Shown: positions 38,826 to 46,996 of the stretch, in pieces
How the letters are laid out: each line of letters starts with the position of its first letter
How positions within the stretch are numbered: the stretch's first letter is position 1
Source of the DNA: Candidatus Zixiibacteriota bacterium
Lineage (GTDB): Bacteria; Zixibacteria; MSB-5A5; CAIYYT01
NCBI GenBank assembly: GCA_020853795.1
Contig: JADYYF010000064.1
Span: 1-48,562, forward strand
Direction: 5' to 3'
DNA: 48,562 bases
Program-made: the position numbers and the translations under genes
The notes under the pieces: generated by a model
What the model was told of the DNA's origin: nothing
Databases searched by the model: none
The model's input: the letters and a program-made list of their open reading frames with translations, nothing else

Positions 38826-38862
38826 ACAAAAAGAGGGCTTGAAAGTTGAATTTCAAACCCTC
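38826..38862 (-). terminator. Rho-independent terminator of the recombination operon
   Basis: On the minus strand GAGGGTTTGAAA pairs with TTTCAAGCCCTC (38833-38862, one G-T pair) and is followed by TTTTT. It separates the DUF932 gene from the XRE-ImmA operon. Confidence 0.85.
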
Positions 38863-38933
38863 GGGTAGCAATGGAGAAAACCTCTCCGATTGCCGGTGGT
38901 GAAAAAGAGCGATGTTGTGATTGGCTTTGGGAA

Positions 38934-39995
38934 TCAGCGGAGCAAGGCTCCGGCGCGGCGTTCAAGGCTGACGCGTTTATCGGCGTACGGGATTTCCCGC
39001 GCAACCGCCGTCATACCTTGGACAAGACCCCAGACGGTTGTCGGGTCATCCCCTTCCGCCAGACCTGTCTTCCACGCGGTGGCGAGTTCGCTGCGCGTGA
39101 AGGGCTCATCTTTGAACAGCGAGAGGATTTCCTCAAGGGTCGATCCGGTCCGTTGGTTCATAGCCCTATGGACGGTGTCCTTGATGTGATCGTCCAGAGC
39201 CCGGTTCTCCACGAACCGATTCAGCACCGGTACCGCCTCAGTGTAGAAGCGATGGAGTGCTCGGTTCCGGTGGACGATCTTCAGCTCTTCGACCTGTTCG
39301 GCTCCCCAAACCACTCCATTTCCACAGATGTGGTTGTAGAGGAACGTCGTTAAGCCGAAGGTGGCCGATCCCGTTTCGGAGTTCCAGCAGAAGAAGCCTT
39401 TGCTCAGACGGGCGTTGCCGATTTCGATGGGCTGTTCGTCGTTGATGAGAAAGACGAACATATCCCGATCCGAGGCATACAACCCTCGCGACTCGTTGGC
39501 TGGTGCTGGCGGCGGGCGCCAGGCGGTGCCGTCGATTGCGGATTGCAGTTCAGTCAAAACGTCGTAGTCCCAGATGCGACCGTAGCTCGAGCTGGTGAAG
39601 GCGGCAGCCACGTTGGCAATGGCGCTGTCATCAGATTCGGGATTCTTGCGCGTCAGGATATTGCACTCGTCGGATGACCTTGAGATACCGTATTCCAGGC
39701 ACTGCGCGGTCACGTCTGCGGGTAAGGACCGGAGATATCCGGCCGGTGCTCCCACGCGCTGGCACAACTGGCTAAAGGCCCAGTTGGTCAAGATAGCATG
39801 TGGCAGGTGGCCGTTAAGGTTCAACGCTCCACCGTGGGAAGCGTAGATGCGCAGTGAGTGTAGATCGCGCCGATCTTCCACTGAGTCCCGCTTGCGCCTG
39901 CCGGTAAAGTCCAGCAGGGCGTCAATGGTCGGAAACCGCTCATCGGGTGATCGCGCCACCCACTGCTTGTGAGCGTCGTACAAATTCGTTGGCAT
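38934..39995 (-). CDS. DUF932 phage/plasmid-type protein
   Basis: A 353-residue member of the DUF932 family, found on phages and plasmids, often beside recombination genes. Family-like blocks include LPHAILTNWAFSQLCQRVGA, then the central SRGLYASDRDMFVFLINDE region, then GFFCWNSETGSATFGLTTFL and HICGNGVVWGAE. The start has AAAGGAG. It follows the Cas4/AddB-like nuclease by ~40 bases and is the last gene before a strong terminator. The biochemical role is not known. Position suggests help in homologous recombination or plasmid maintenance of the element. Confidence 0.8.
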   Translation of the reverse strand: MPTNLYDAHKQWVARSPDERFPTIDALLDFTGRRKRDSVEDRRDLHSLRIYASHGGALNLNGHLPHAILTNWAFSQLCQRVGAPAGYLRSLPADVTAQCLEYGISRSSDECNILTRKNPESDDSAIANVAAAFTSSSYGRIWDYDVLTELQSAIDGTAWRPPPAPANESRGLYASDRDMFVFLINDEQPIEIGNARLSKGFFCWNSETGSATFGLTTFLYNHICGNGVVWGAEQVEELKIVHRNRALHRFYTEAVPVLNRFVENRALDDHIKDTVHRAMNQRTGSTLEEILSLFKDEPFTRSELATAWKTGLAEGDDPTTVWGLVQGMTAVAREIPYADKRVSLERRAGALLR

Positions 39996-40037
39996 AGTTT
40001 TCTCCTTTCTCTCGTGAAGCCAACTTGCGTTATGGTT

Positions 40038-40799
40038 TCAAGTCCGCCACTTGCGGCACGTCTCGAAGAATTCACAAGTCGGGCACTGCCACCCTTGGTT
40101 GGGGTAGAAGTGACCGTCTTGGATTGCCCGTGAGACACCTTTGGCGATGTGGAAGAAGCGGACCATGTCCTGCATGTCCCGCCCGACCTCGAACGACTGC
40201 ATCCGGACGTTCTTCGACTTGATCAACACGTCAAGTCGCAGATTCGCCGGACGCTTGTACAGCACTTGGTAGGCGTACGCGTAGGCGGTCAGTTGCAGAT
40301 GCTGCAGGATGGTGGTCTGGTCGTACGTCTTCGCTGCGGTCTTGAGTTCGACCACCATGTCTTCGGTCTCAATGAGATCGAAGTAGCCGTCCAAAGGGAC
40401 ATCGAGTTCCTCGCCGGTTTCCAAATCTACTAAGGGCACCCTGAATGGCAATTCAACCGATGCCGGTTTCCTGCCCGGATATTCCTTGAGGTAGACGGCT
40501 AAGAGCTCTCGGCCTTTGGCAATGAGCGATTCTTTGTCGTCGCCGTTCTTGAAGCGAATCTCATCCATGGCTTGCGCTTGGATATCCGCTTCGAAGATCC
40601 GGCTGACCTGTTCCCACTCTGGGTAGTTCCCCTGCTGCCGCTGCTTGTGCCACCACTCGACTGCCGAGTGCATGGCGCTCCCCATGGCAAGCTCCGCCGG
40701 TTTGAAGGCTTTGGGGAGCTTGTCGATGTAGTTGAAACGGTACTTGAGCGGACAAAGCAGGTACAGATTGATCTGTGAGACGGAAATGTTGTCCATCAT
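40038..40799 (-). CDS. PD-(D/E)xK nuclease with Cas4/AddB-like iron-sulphur motif
   Basis: A 253-residue RecB-family nuclease. It opens with SVSQINLYLLCPLKYRFNYI (first Cys16 and the characteristic S-x-x-x-Y-x-x-C-P), then a His in GSAMHSAVEWW (44). The catalytic core is the Asp in PLDGYFDLIE (~137-141) and VVELKT (E151-x-K153), followed by QLTAYAYAY (the QhxxY box). Three more Cys (239, 242, 248) in WQCPTCEFFETC complete a four-Cys set for a 4Fe-4S cluster. This is the build of Cas4 and AddB exonucleases. It overlaps the upstream annealing-protein gene by four bases (ATGA). Together they resemble a phage exonuclease-annealase pair. Confidence 0.85.
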   Translation of the reverse strand: MMDNISVSQINLYLLCPLKYRFNYIDKLPKAFKPAELAMGSAMHSAVEWWHKQRQQGNYPEWEQVSRIFEADIQAQAMDEIRFKNGDDKESLIAKGRELLAVYLKEYPGRKPASVELPFRVPLVDLETGEELDVPLDGYFDLIETEDMVVELKTAAKTYDQTTILQHLQLTAYAYAYQVLYKRPANLRLDVLIKSKNVRMQSFEVGRDMQDMVRFFHIAKGVSRAIQDGHFYPNQGWQCPTCEFFETCRKWRT

Positions 40800-41521
40800 G
40801 ACACCGCCACACCGGACAACAATTCCTGGGCATTAGCCAGCAATTCCTCAATAAGGTCGGACGCTTCTTTCTTCGTGACCTCTTTGAGCGAACCCGCTCC
40901 AAACGTCTGCAAGAGATAATCGTGGGCGCTGTCTCCGGTGATACCGTGCTCGGCCAAGATACGAAACAGGTAGCGGCGCTGGTTCTCGGTCATCGGGTCA
41001 TTGCCAGACCCAGTACCGTTTCCCGAACGCCCATTCTGGTTCGTTTCTTTCCGATCGTTCGACGGACCATTCCGGGAAGTCGCCCTCCCGTTGGACACCG
41101 GTTTGCCATGCGAGACCTCGTTGGGTTTGGGCTTTGTGTTGTCCACACCGTTGCCGTAGTCCAGCACAAGCTCCTCGATAGCGACCACGCCGATGTTCAC
41201 CGCGTCGCGGAAGGCGCGGGCCTTCGCTCGGGTCGCGGCCATGCGGATGATGTGCGGAACGATCATCGAGTCGACGTTTGCGGGGTTGGCGTCGCCGTAG
41301 TCTCGAAACGTTCCCTTGTCGGTCACCACTTCTGCCATGCAAATCGCGGTCATTTCGTTACCCTTGGAAGGGGCTTGAATGAGCTCAGTTGAGACCTTTT
41401 TGAGGCCTTCCTGGTGCGCCCGATTAAGCAAGCCAGCGTAAGTGACAACTTCTTTTGTCTCCACGACCCGTCCGCGCTCGTCCTTCACCTCGATGGTTGT
41501 GACAAGATTTCCATTTCCCAT
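40796..41521 (-). CDS. Putative single-strand annealing protein (Rad52/DdrA-like)
   Basis: A 241-residue protein with an AAAGGAGAG ribosome site. The N-terminal ~125 residues look like the Rad52-type annealing core: TYAGLLNRAHQEGLKKVSTE, then AICMAEVVTDKGTFRDYGD, then IIRMAATRAKARAFRDAVNI and a following GVVAIEEL. A Gly/Asn/Ser-rich linker (~130-180) leads to a short helical C-terminal domain (TENQRRYLFRILAEHG; DLIEELLANAQELL), a layout shared by many phage annealing proteins. The adjacent exonuclease-like gene and the DUF932 gene support a recombination role. The family call rests on pattern and context; a profile search would confirm it. Confidence 0.55.
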   Translation of the reverse strand: MGNGNLVTTIEVKDERGRVVETKEVVTYAGLLNRAHQEGLKKVSTELIQAPSKGNEMTAICMAEVVTDKGTFRDYGDANPANVDSMIVPHIIRMAATRAKARAFRDAVNIGVVAIEELVLDYGNGVDNTKPKPNEVSHGKPVSNGRATSRNGPSNDRKETNQNGRSGNGTGSGNDPMTENQRRYLFRILAEHGITGDSAHDYLLQTFGAGSLKEVTKKEASDLIEELLANAQELLSGVAVS

Positions 41522-41611
41522 GAAACTCTCCTTTCATTGTCATTGGTTTGATTTTCAATGGGCTGTTTTGGGCACTCTCACGAACCACTCGCGAGCCTGC
41601 CGTCGAGGGGA

Positions 41612-41655
41612 AGCGTAGACGACCCGCAGACGCATGCAATTGCCGAAGTAGGCAA
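41612..41655 (-). promoter_or_regulatory. Promoter of the recombination operon with abutting palindromic operator
   Basis: On the minus strand: TTGCAT (41634-41639), a 16-base spacer and TACGCT (41612-41617). Directly upstream lies TTGCCGA-AG-TAGGCAA (41640-41655), the same operator in the same position as at the XRE operon. It also lies 48 bases before the divergent ATPase gene. Confidence 0.65.
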
Positions 41656-41702
41656 CTTTTTCACTCTGCCTGTGGAAGTTCGTTTCCGCTACGCTGGAGA
41701 CT

Positions 41703-42983
41703 ATGAGCAATGAAGCAATCACTATCCTTGGCCAGACCAACTACCGCAATGTGCGGCGGAAGTTTGGTATCAGGCCCGCTGATCGGCGGCGGCACACGTA
41801 CATCGTGGGCAAGACCGGCATGGGAAAGTCTACGCTGCTCCTGAACTGCATCATTCAGGACATCCGGAATGGCAACGGCGTGGCAGTCCTAGACCCGCAC
41901 GGCGATTTAGTAGAGCGAGTATTGGATTACATTCCGTCCAGACGTATTAACGAATCAATCTACTTTAATCCTGCAGATATTGACTACCCGATTGCCTTCA
42001 ACCCGCTCTACCATACCGACCGATCACAGAAGCATCTCGTGGCCTCTGGGCTGGTGCAGGTCTTCAAGAAAATCTGGGCGGATTCGTGGGGACCCCGGCT
42101 GGAATATGTCTTACGAAACGCCATTCTCGCGTTACTCGACGGGACAGGACATTCACTTCTTGCCGTAACGCGAATGCTGGTGGATGACCGATTCCGCTCG
42201 CGAGTTGTCGCTGGAATAAAGGATCCGGTCGTGCGGCATTTCTGGGTGAAGGAATTCGAGGAGTACCCAAAAGTGTTCCGAACTGAGACTATCTCGCCGA
42301 TTCAGAATAAGGTCGGGCAATTTCTTTCAAACCCGCTCGTTAGGAATATCGTTGGACAGACTAGAACTAAGTTTGACCTCTCGCGCGTCATCGACGATAG
42401 CGGGATACTGCTTCTGAATCTCTCGAAGGGTAGAATCGGGGAAGACAATTCATCACTCTTGGGTTCGCTCATGGTGACCCAGCTGTACCTGGCGGCACTA
42501 AAGCGGACCAAGGTATCGGAGAATCAACGCCGAGACTTCTACGTGTACATCGACGAGCTTCAGTCGTTCGTCACAGAGGACTTCCCCTCAATCCTCTCCG
42601 AAGCGAGGAAGTACCGGTTGAATATCGCCGGCATGGCAAATCAGTTCATTTCGCAACTGCCAGAGAACATGGCATCGGCGATTCTGGGTAATATCGGGAC
42701 CTTGATTGCATTCACCGTAGGGTCGGAAGATGCTGAAATACTCGAACGCGAATTCCATCCGGAGTTCACTGCTGACCACCTGCAGGCTCTACCGAAATAC
42801 AACATTTACCTAAAGCTGTCGATAGGCGGCTCTACGTCGACGCCTTTTTCGGCGGAGACCATTGAATCGCCGCTGCCGGAATCCGTGTCCCACAGGGACA
42901 AAGTCATCCGACAAGCTCGCCAGAGGTACTGCGTCGAGAAGCGGTCCATTGAAGGCAAAATCGCGAAGTGGCTGGCGGTATAG
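41703..42983 (+). CDS. HerA/VirD4-like ATPase without membrane segment
   Basis: A 426-residue P-loop ATPase. Walker A is IVGKTGMGKSTLL (~35-47) and Walker B is DFYVYIDELQSF. Family blocks match the larger ATPase at 15155-16780: GVAVLDPHGDLVERVLDYIP, then SIYFNPADIDYPIAFNPLYH, then ILLLNLSKGRIGEDN and GMANQFISQLPENM. It lacks the membrane helix and acidic tail of that protein. Soluble members of this DUF87/TraD-like group occur on integrative elements and may work on DNA during transfer, replication or end processing. It is divergent from the recombination operon and shares the palindromic operator region, so both may respond to the XRE regulator. Confidence 0.85.
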   Translation: MSNEAITILGQTNYRNVRRKFGIRPADRRRHTYIVGKTGMGKSTLLLNCIIQDIRNGNGVAVLDPHGDLVERVLDYIPSRRINESIYFNPADIDYPIAFNPLYHTDRSQKHLVASGLVQVFKKIWADSWGPRLEYVLRNAILALLDGTGHSLLAVTRMLVDDRFRSRVVAGIKDPVVRHFWVKEFEEYPKVFRTETISPIQNKVGQFLSNPLVRNIVGQTRTKFDLSRVIDDSGILLLNLSKGRIGEDNSSLLGSLMVTQLYLAALKRTKVSENQRRDFYVYIDELQSFVTEDFPSILSEARKYRLNIAGMANQFISQLPENMASAILGNIGTLIAFTVGSEDAEILEREFHPEFTADHLQALPKYNIYLKLSIGGSTSTPFSAETIESPLPESVSHRDKVIRQARQRYCVEKRSIEGKIAKWLAV

Positions 42984-43100
42984 ACGACGTGTAATTCAGA
43001 ATTATTTTTTTGTTGAATTCGGCAGAGGCTCTAAGTACGTTTGCAGCCATGGTAGCGAGAAAAAGTCACAGGATTTCATTCGAGAGCGGCCTCATGACGA

Positions 43101-43146
43101 TCAGAGGCCGTCGCTCTTTCTGTTATAATAGGGCCTCTGATTTTTT
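43101..43146 (+). terminator. Hairpin with T tract; right-end inverted pair
   Basis: TCAGAGGCC (43101-43109) and GGCCTCTGA (43132-43140) pair around a 22-base loop and are followed by TTTTTT. It fits a terminator for the ATPase gene. The arm AGGGCCTCTGA (43130-43140) is identical to 10398-10408 at the left end, so it may also be an integrase arm site. A TATAAT (43124-43129) lies in the loop. Confidence 0.6.
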
Positions 43147-43198
43147 CGCGCTCCCAGCAAACGCTGCATCTGCAAGTCGTTGGGGGACAATATCTGCT

Positions 43199-43272
43199 GC
43201 CCCCGTAGCTCAGTCGGATAGAGCATCTGCCTTCTAAGCAGAGGGTAACAGGTTCGAATCCTGTCGGGGGTG
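43199..43272 (+). tRNA. tRNA-Arg (anticodon TCT), right copy and island boundary
   Basis: Same cloverleaf as 10254-10327 with T stem ACAGG/CCTGT and discriminator G, anticodon loop CTTCTAA. No encoded CCA and no clear promoter directly upstream. The first half probably came with the element and the second half from the host, if crossover was in the anticodon region. Confidence 0.95.
43214..43247 (+). repeat. Putative attR core (34-base identity block)
   Basis: Identical to 10269-10302; marks the right junction of the island. Confidence 0.7.
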
Positions 43273-43515
43273 TTTGTGGTACAGACCGGCCCGAGGTTTT
43301 AGACCGACTTTCGAGAATCAATGACGACATCTTGTTCTACTCCTTAACCGATGCAGCAGGATTCAGGACCGATTACGAGACGAGCGTTTGGACGGAAGTG
43401 AGGTCTGAACCGGGAGGGCTTGCTCGAATAGAAGCAAGGAACTCAGACAGTGGCTTCTGACGAGACTGAAGTTCCGAATTGCATCTGATTCGGGACTCCG
43501 AACCGCGATTGTGAG

Positions 43516-44541
43516 ATGTCTAACTTGAACACTGCCGATCGCCAGCCGCTTCTTGACAAATATGTCGGATGCCTACTGGGCCAGTGCTTGGGAGACGCCC
43601 TCGGATTTCCGGTCGAGGGATTCTCATCGGATGCCTGCCTCGATTATCTCCACCGTCAAGTGAAACCGCAGTGGCTGGAAAAACACTTTGAGAAGACGCA
43701 CCCATTTGGCCAGTACACCGATGATTCTCAGCTTGCGCGCGAGTTGCTCCTGAGTCTGATCAACTGCCGCGGTTTCGACGGAGATGACTATGCCGGTCGT
43801 CTTCGGCAGTTGTTTGAGTCGAACCAGGTAGTGGGCCGTGGGATCGCGTGCGACTCTGCTATTCGCCGCATCATTGCCGGCGTGCCCTGGCAGCAGGCCG
43901 GATGCCCGCCGCCGCGCGCCGGAAACGGCACGGCCATGCGGGTGGCGCCGATTGCGCTGATCTATGCCCGAGAGCACAATCTGCTGATTCGCTACGCCCG
44001 CGAGCAGGGATGGATCACTCACCGTGACCCGCGATGCGACGCCGGGTCGGTTGCCGTCGCTGTGGCAATTGCACAAGCGCTGGCGCAAGACACTACGCCC
44101 GCAGATTTTCTCCAGAGCATCTCGGATGCCATTACGCCGTTTGCTGAGGACTTTGGTCGTGCCGTGCTCGAATTGGCGCCGATGGTGCCGGAGCGCCCGG
44201 CCGTCGTTGCAGAGTGGGCTGCGACTGTGGGGCTGGAAGATGGATTTGAAACCGGCTGGCCAGGGATCTCCCCGTTTGTTGTCAGTACCGTTCTTTGGAG
44301 CCTTTATTGCTTCCTCCACAGCCCGAACGATTACTACACTTCAATCTGGCACGCCATCGCGGTCGGCGGCGACGTTGACACAACTGCTGCCATTACCGGT
44401 GCGATAAGCGGTGCCTACAACGGTGCCAGTTCTCTTCCCGCACACCTCTTAGCCGATCTCAATGACCGGGGAGAATGGCGTGCTGACAAGCTTAGAGCCC
44501 TCTGTGAACAGGCCGTGGAGCTTTCTGAGTCTTTCCGCTGA
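43516..44541 (+). CDS. ADP-ribosylglycohydrolase family protein
   Basis: A 341-residue member of the ARH/DraG family, which removes ADP-ribose from proteins or other substrates with two magnesium ions. The metal-binding blocks are FGQYTDDSQLA near residue 65-75 (T-D-D motif) and IAVGGDVDTTAAITGAISGA near residue 280-300 (D-x-D-T motif). The family start CLLGQCLGDALGFPVEG (~18-34) is also present. It is the first host gene to the right of the island; codon use is GC-rich like the other flank genes. No ADP-ribosyltransferase partner is in the window, so the substrate is open. Confidence 0.9.
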   Translation: MSNLNTADRQPLLDKYVGCLLGQCLGDALGFPVEGFSSDACLDYLHRQVKPQWLEKHFEKTHPFGQYTDDSQLARELLLSLINCRGFDGDDYAGRLRQLFESNQVVGRGIACDSAIRRIIAGVPWQQAGCPPPRAGNGTAMRVAPIALIYAREHNLLIRYAREQGWITHRDPRCDAGSVAVAVAIAQALAQDTTPADFLQSISDAITPFAEDFGRAVLELAPMVPERPAVVAEWAATVGLEDGFETGWPGISPFVVSTVLWSLYCFLHSPNDYYTSIWHAIAVGGDVDTTAAITGAISGAYNGASSLPAHLLADLNDRGEWRADKLRALCEQAVELSESFR

Positions 44542-44697
44542 CTCCCGCGAATCATCCGCAATTCCGCTGCTCTGCGTCTCCCCGCTGCACGCTTCTGGGT
44601 TTCGATACCTCCAGTGAGGCCTCAGTATCTCGTGCGCCCGCGCCGCTCGTCCCAAATTACTCGCGGCGAGAGGCTCGTTCCTGCTTACACCCTCAAT

Positions 44698-45756
44698 CTA
44701 CTCCGACTTCAGCGAAGCCATGTCAATCGTGAAGCGGTACTTCACGTCCGACTTGAGCATCCGCTCGTAGGCCTCGTTGACCTTTTGAATCGGAATCACT
44801 TCAACGTCGGCGGTGATATTGTGCGAGCCGCAGAATTCCAGCATCTCCTGGGTCTCGGCGATCCCGCCAATCAGCGATCCCGAAACGCTGCGGCGTCCGA
44901 ATATGAGACCCATCGCTGCGAGTGGTGCGGGTGTGCTTGGCGCGCCAACCAGGGTGAGATTACCGTCTCTCCGCAGAAGGGCGATGTAGGCGTTGATGTC
45001 ATGATCGGCGGAGACGGTATCGAGGATGAAATCGAAGCTGCCTGCATGCTTCTGCATCCCACCGGCGTTGCGCGAGAGAATTACTTCGTCGGCTCCAAGA
45101 CGGAGTGCATCGTCCCTCTTGCTTTCCGAAGTTGTGAAGACCACGACGTGGGCACCGAAGGCGTGCGCCAGTTTCACGCCCATATGGCCCAATCCGCCCA
45201 GGCCGATGACACCGACCTTCTTTCCCTTCGTGACACCGGCATGACGCAGCGGCGAATAGGTCGTGATGCCCGCACACAGTAGCGGAGCGGCGCCGGCCGG
45301 ATCGAGATTCCTGGGAACGCTCAGGACGAAACGCTCATCGACGACCACGCTTTCGGAGTAGCCGCCGTAGGTGACAGAACCTTGGATGTGCTTGTCGGGA
45401 GAATTGTAGGTCAAGATCATGTTGGGACAGAATTGCTCGAGCCCGTCCCGGCACTCCGGGCACGTTCCGTCGGAGTCGACCATGCATCCGACTGCGGCAA
45501 GGTCGCCGGGTTTGAATCTGGTTACAGCGGAACCGACCTTGGTCACGCGGCCCAGGATCTCATGGCCCGGGACAATCGGATAGGTAACGGGTACCGGAGC
45601 CCACTCGCTGCGAACCATGTGTAAGTCGGAATGACAGATTCCGCAGAAGAGGATCTCGATTTGAACATCCTTCTCCGTCGGCTCGCGCCGAGCTATGGTC
45701 GTGTGAGCGAGAGGAGAGGTTGCGCTGGCGGCTGAGTATGCTTTGGCTTTGTACAT
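44698..45756 (-). CDS. Zinc-dependent alcohol dehydrogenase (cinnamyl-alcohol/YahK type)
   Basis: A 352-residue medium-chain dehydrogenase from ATG 45756; a longer frame to 45801 has no support. The catalytic zinc site is in FCGICHSDLHMV and PGHEILGRV. The structural zinc loop is CPECRDGLEQFCPN with an earlier Cys in VGCMVDSDGTC. The Rossmann motif is GVIGLGGLGHMGVKLA. Such NADP-dependent enzymes reduce a wide range of aldehydes to alcohols, often for detoxification. Length and all metal ligands match the family. It appears monocistronic. Confidence 0.93.
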   Translation of the reverse strand: MYKAKAYSAASATSPLAHTTIARREPTEKDVQIEILFCGICHSDLHMVRSEWAPVPVTYPIVPGHEILGRVTKVGSAVTRFKPGDLAAVGCMVDSDGTCPECRDGLEQFCPNMILTYNSPDKHIQGSVTYGGYSESVVVDERFVLSVPRNLDPAGAAPLLCAGITTYSPLRHAGVTKGKKVGVIGLGGLGHMGVKLAHAFGAHVVVFTTSESKRDDALRLGADEVILSRNAGGMQKHAGSFDFILDTVSADHDINAYIALLRRDGNLTLVGAPSTPAPLAAMGLIFGRRSVSGSLIGGIAETQEMLEFCGSHNITADVEVIPIQKVNEAYERMLKSDVKYRFTIDMASLKSE

Positions 45757-46097
45757 GATTAACTCCTCATTTGAGTTTCGCTTCAACTCTCGAGTATACA
45801 CAACCAGTCCCGATCACGATACCGCCAAATTGAAAGACTCCGAAGGGCCAGTAACCCACCCGTAGCGCCTTTGCCCCGGCGCATTGCGTCAGTGAAGGAA
45901 TCGCCTGCTGCGATGCAAAGTGCCGGAAACGCTCCGGGTGGGCTACCGGATCAACATTGTCGGGCTCGGCTCGCTTCCACTCCTCTCACCTCTCCCCGCC
46001 GGAGCGAGACGAGGTGGATGATCGTTCTTCGAACAATATCCCGCTTGCCGCGTACAACGAATAACAACATCGATCCATATTACCGAAAGGAGCCTCG
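45757..46097. repeat. Gene-free stretch with a long inverted repeat
   Basis: The arms GGCCAGTAACCCACCCGTAG (45846-45865, continuing CG) and CGCTCCGGGTGGGCTACCGG (45930-45949) pair imperfectly around ~60 bases, with a further inner pairing of TTTGC and GCAAA. This could be a small palindromic mobile repeat or a structured RNA. Nothing else is seen in the stretch except a ribosome site at its end. Confidence 0.5.
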
Positions 46098-46547
46098 ATG
46101 CCTAACTCTGTCCGCTTCCACCGCGTCTTGAAAGCTGCTCCGGACCGCGTCTACCGCGCCTTCCTCGACCCCGACGCCATGGCCAAATGGTCGCCGCCGC
46201 ATGGCTTCACCGGCAAGGTTCACCAGATCGACGCCCGGGTCGGCGGCACCTACAAGATGTCGTTCACCAATTTCTCCACCGGCAGAAGCCACTCCTTCGG
46301 CGGCACCTATCTCGAACTTGTGCCCAACGAACGGATCAGCTATTCCGACAAGTTTGATGATCCCGCCATGTCCGGGGAGATGCGGACAACAATCAAATTG
46401 CGGAAGGTCTTCTGCGGGACGGAGGTGGAAATCGAGCAATCCGGTCTGCCCGATGTCATCCCGCCGGAGGCTTGCTATCTCGGCTGGCAGGAATCGCTGA
46501 CGCTGCTGACGCTTCTGGTCGAGGCCGAAATCCCCGATTCGATGTAG
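46098..46547 (+). CDS. SRPBCC (AHSA1-like) domain protein
   Basis: A 149-residue START-like protein of the AHSA1 group. It begins SVRFHRVLKAAPDRVYRAFL and DPDAMAKWSPPHGFTGKV, the usual ligand-pocket entry, followed by GGTYKMSF, SFGGTYLELVPNERISYSD and the final helix LGWQESLTLLTLLVEAEIP. Such proteins bind small hydrophobic ligands or act as co-chaperones; specific function is unknown. AAAGGAG five bases before the ATG supports the start. Confidence 0.88.
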   Translation: MPNSVRFHRVLKAAPDRVYRAFLDPDAMAKWSPPHGFTGKVHQIDARVGGTYKMSFTNFSTGRSHSFGGTYLELVPNERISYSDKFDDPAMSGEMRTTIKLRKVFCGTEVEIEQSGLPDVIPPEACYLGWQESLTLLTLLVEAEIPDSM

Positions 46548-46996
46548 CGGCGGAGATTTCCGGTTCGATGCAGCGACGCATCGAATTTTCGCGTTCTGCG
46601 CTTGAGGAACCCTTTCGTCCCGCTCGCAGGTCAGGATCCCTGCGATCCTGACGCAATGTCAACTCCTCCCTCTCCTCCTGGGAAAGCGACCGGCGGTGAG
46701 GGTGTGCGTGCAATGCGCCGTCAGGAATCCTTTCCTGACGGCCCGTATTCGGTGGGTCAGACATTCCTGTCTGACACTTTCACAACGGATCACTCTCCGA
46801 CAGACAAGAATGTCTAGCCTACCTTCGCTGCTGAACCGCCGACGATCTCCCCTCTCCTCCTGGGAGAGGGGCCGGGGGTGAGGGCCTTCGCACCGCCCCG
46901 AGTCTCCCGTATCCGGTGGGTCGGACATTCCTGTCTGACACTTCCTCAGCGGATTACTCTCCTTTTCGCGTCGAGTCTCCTCACTCGACCGACATT
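46548..46996. repeat. Gene-free stretch with several host interspersed repeats
   Basis: It contains the unit GGTCAGGATCCCTGCGATCC ending TGAC (46629-46652) and two copies of the CTCTCCTCCTGGGA ... GGTGAGGG palindromic unit (46665-46704, degenerate; 46847-46888, near perfect). It also has two copies of a third unit, GGTGGGTCAGACATTCCTGT with the end CTGACAC (46751-46777 and, one base changed, 46915-46941). No gene is supported here. Confidence 0.75.

Larger units (their letters stand above)
10269..43247. mobile_element. Integrated genomic island (~33 kb) in tRNA-Arg(TCT)
   Basis: Bounded by an identical 34-base block inside the two tRNA-Arg genes (10269-10302 and 43214-43247), covering the D-loop edge, the anticodon stem-loop and the variable region. 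A tyrosine integrase starts ~100 bases inside the left copy. Contents are mobile-element and defence genes: recombinases, RuvC-like nuclease, two HerA/VirD4-like ATPases, replication-relaxation proteins, recombination operon, repressors, KAP, AbiE, helicase/methylase, OLD, TIR. Base composition is visibly more AT-rich than the flanks, most of all at 22-37 kb. There is no relaxase or type IV channel, so it is at most mobilisable, unless one of the ATPases moves DNA by itself. Confidence 0.85.

Noticed and set aside
10254-43272. Conjugative element with type IV secretion
   Set aside because: Two coupling-protein-like ATPases are present, but no relaxase, VirB4 or other channel gene is visible.
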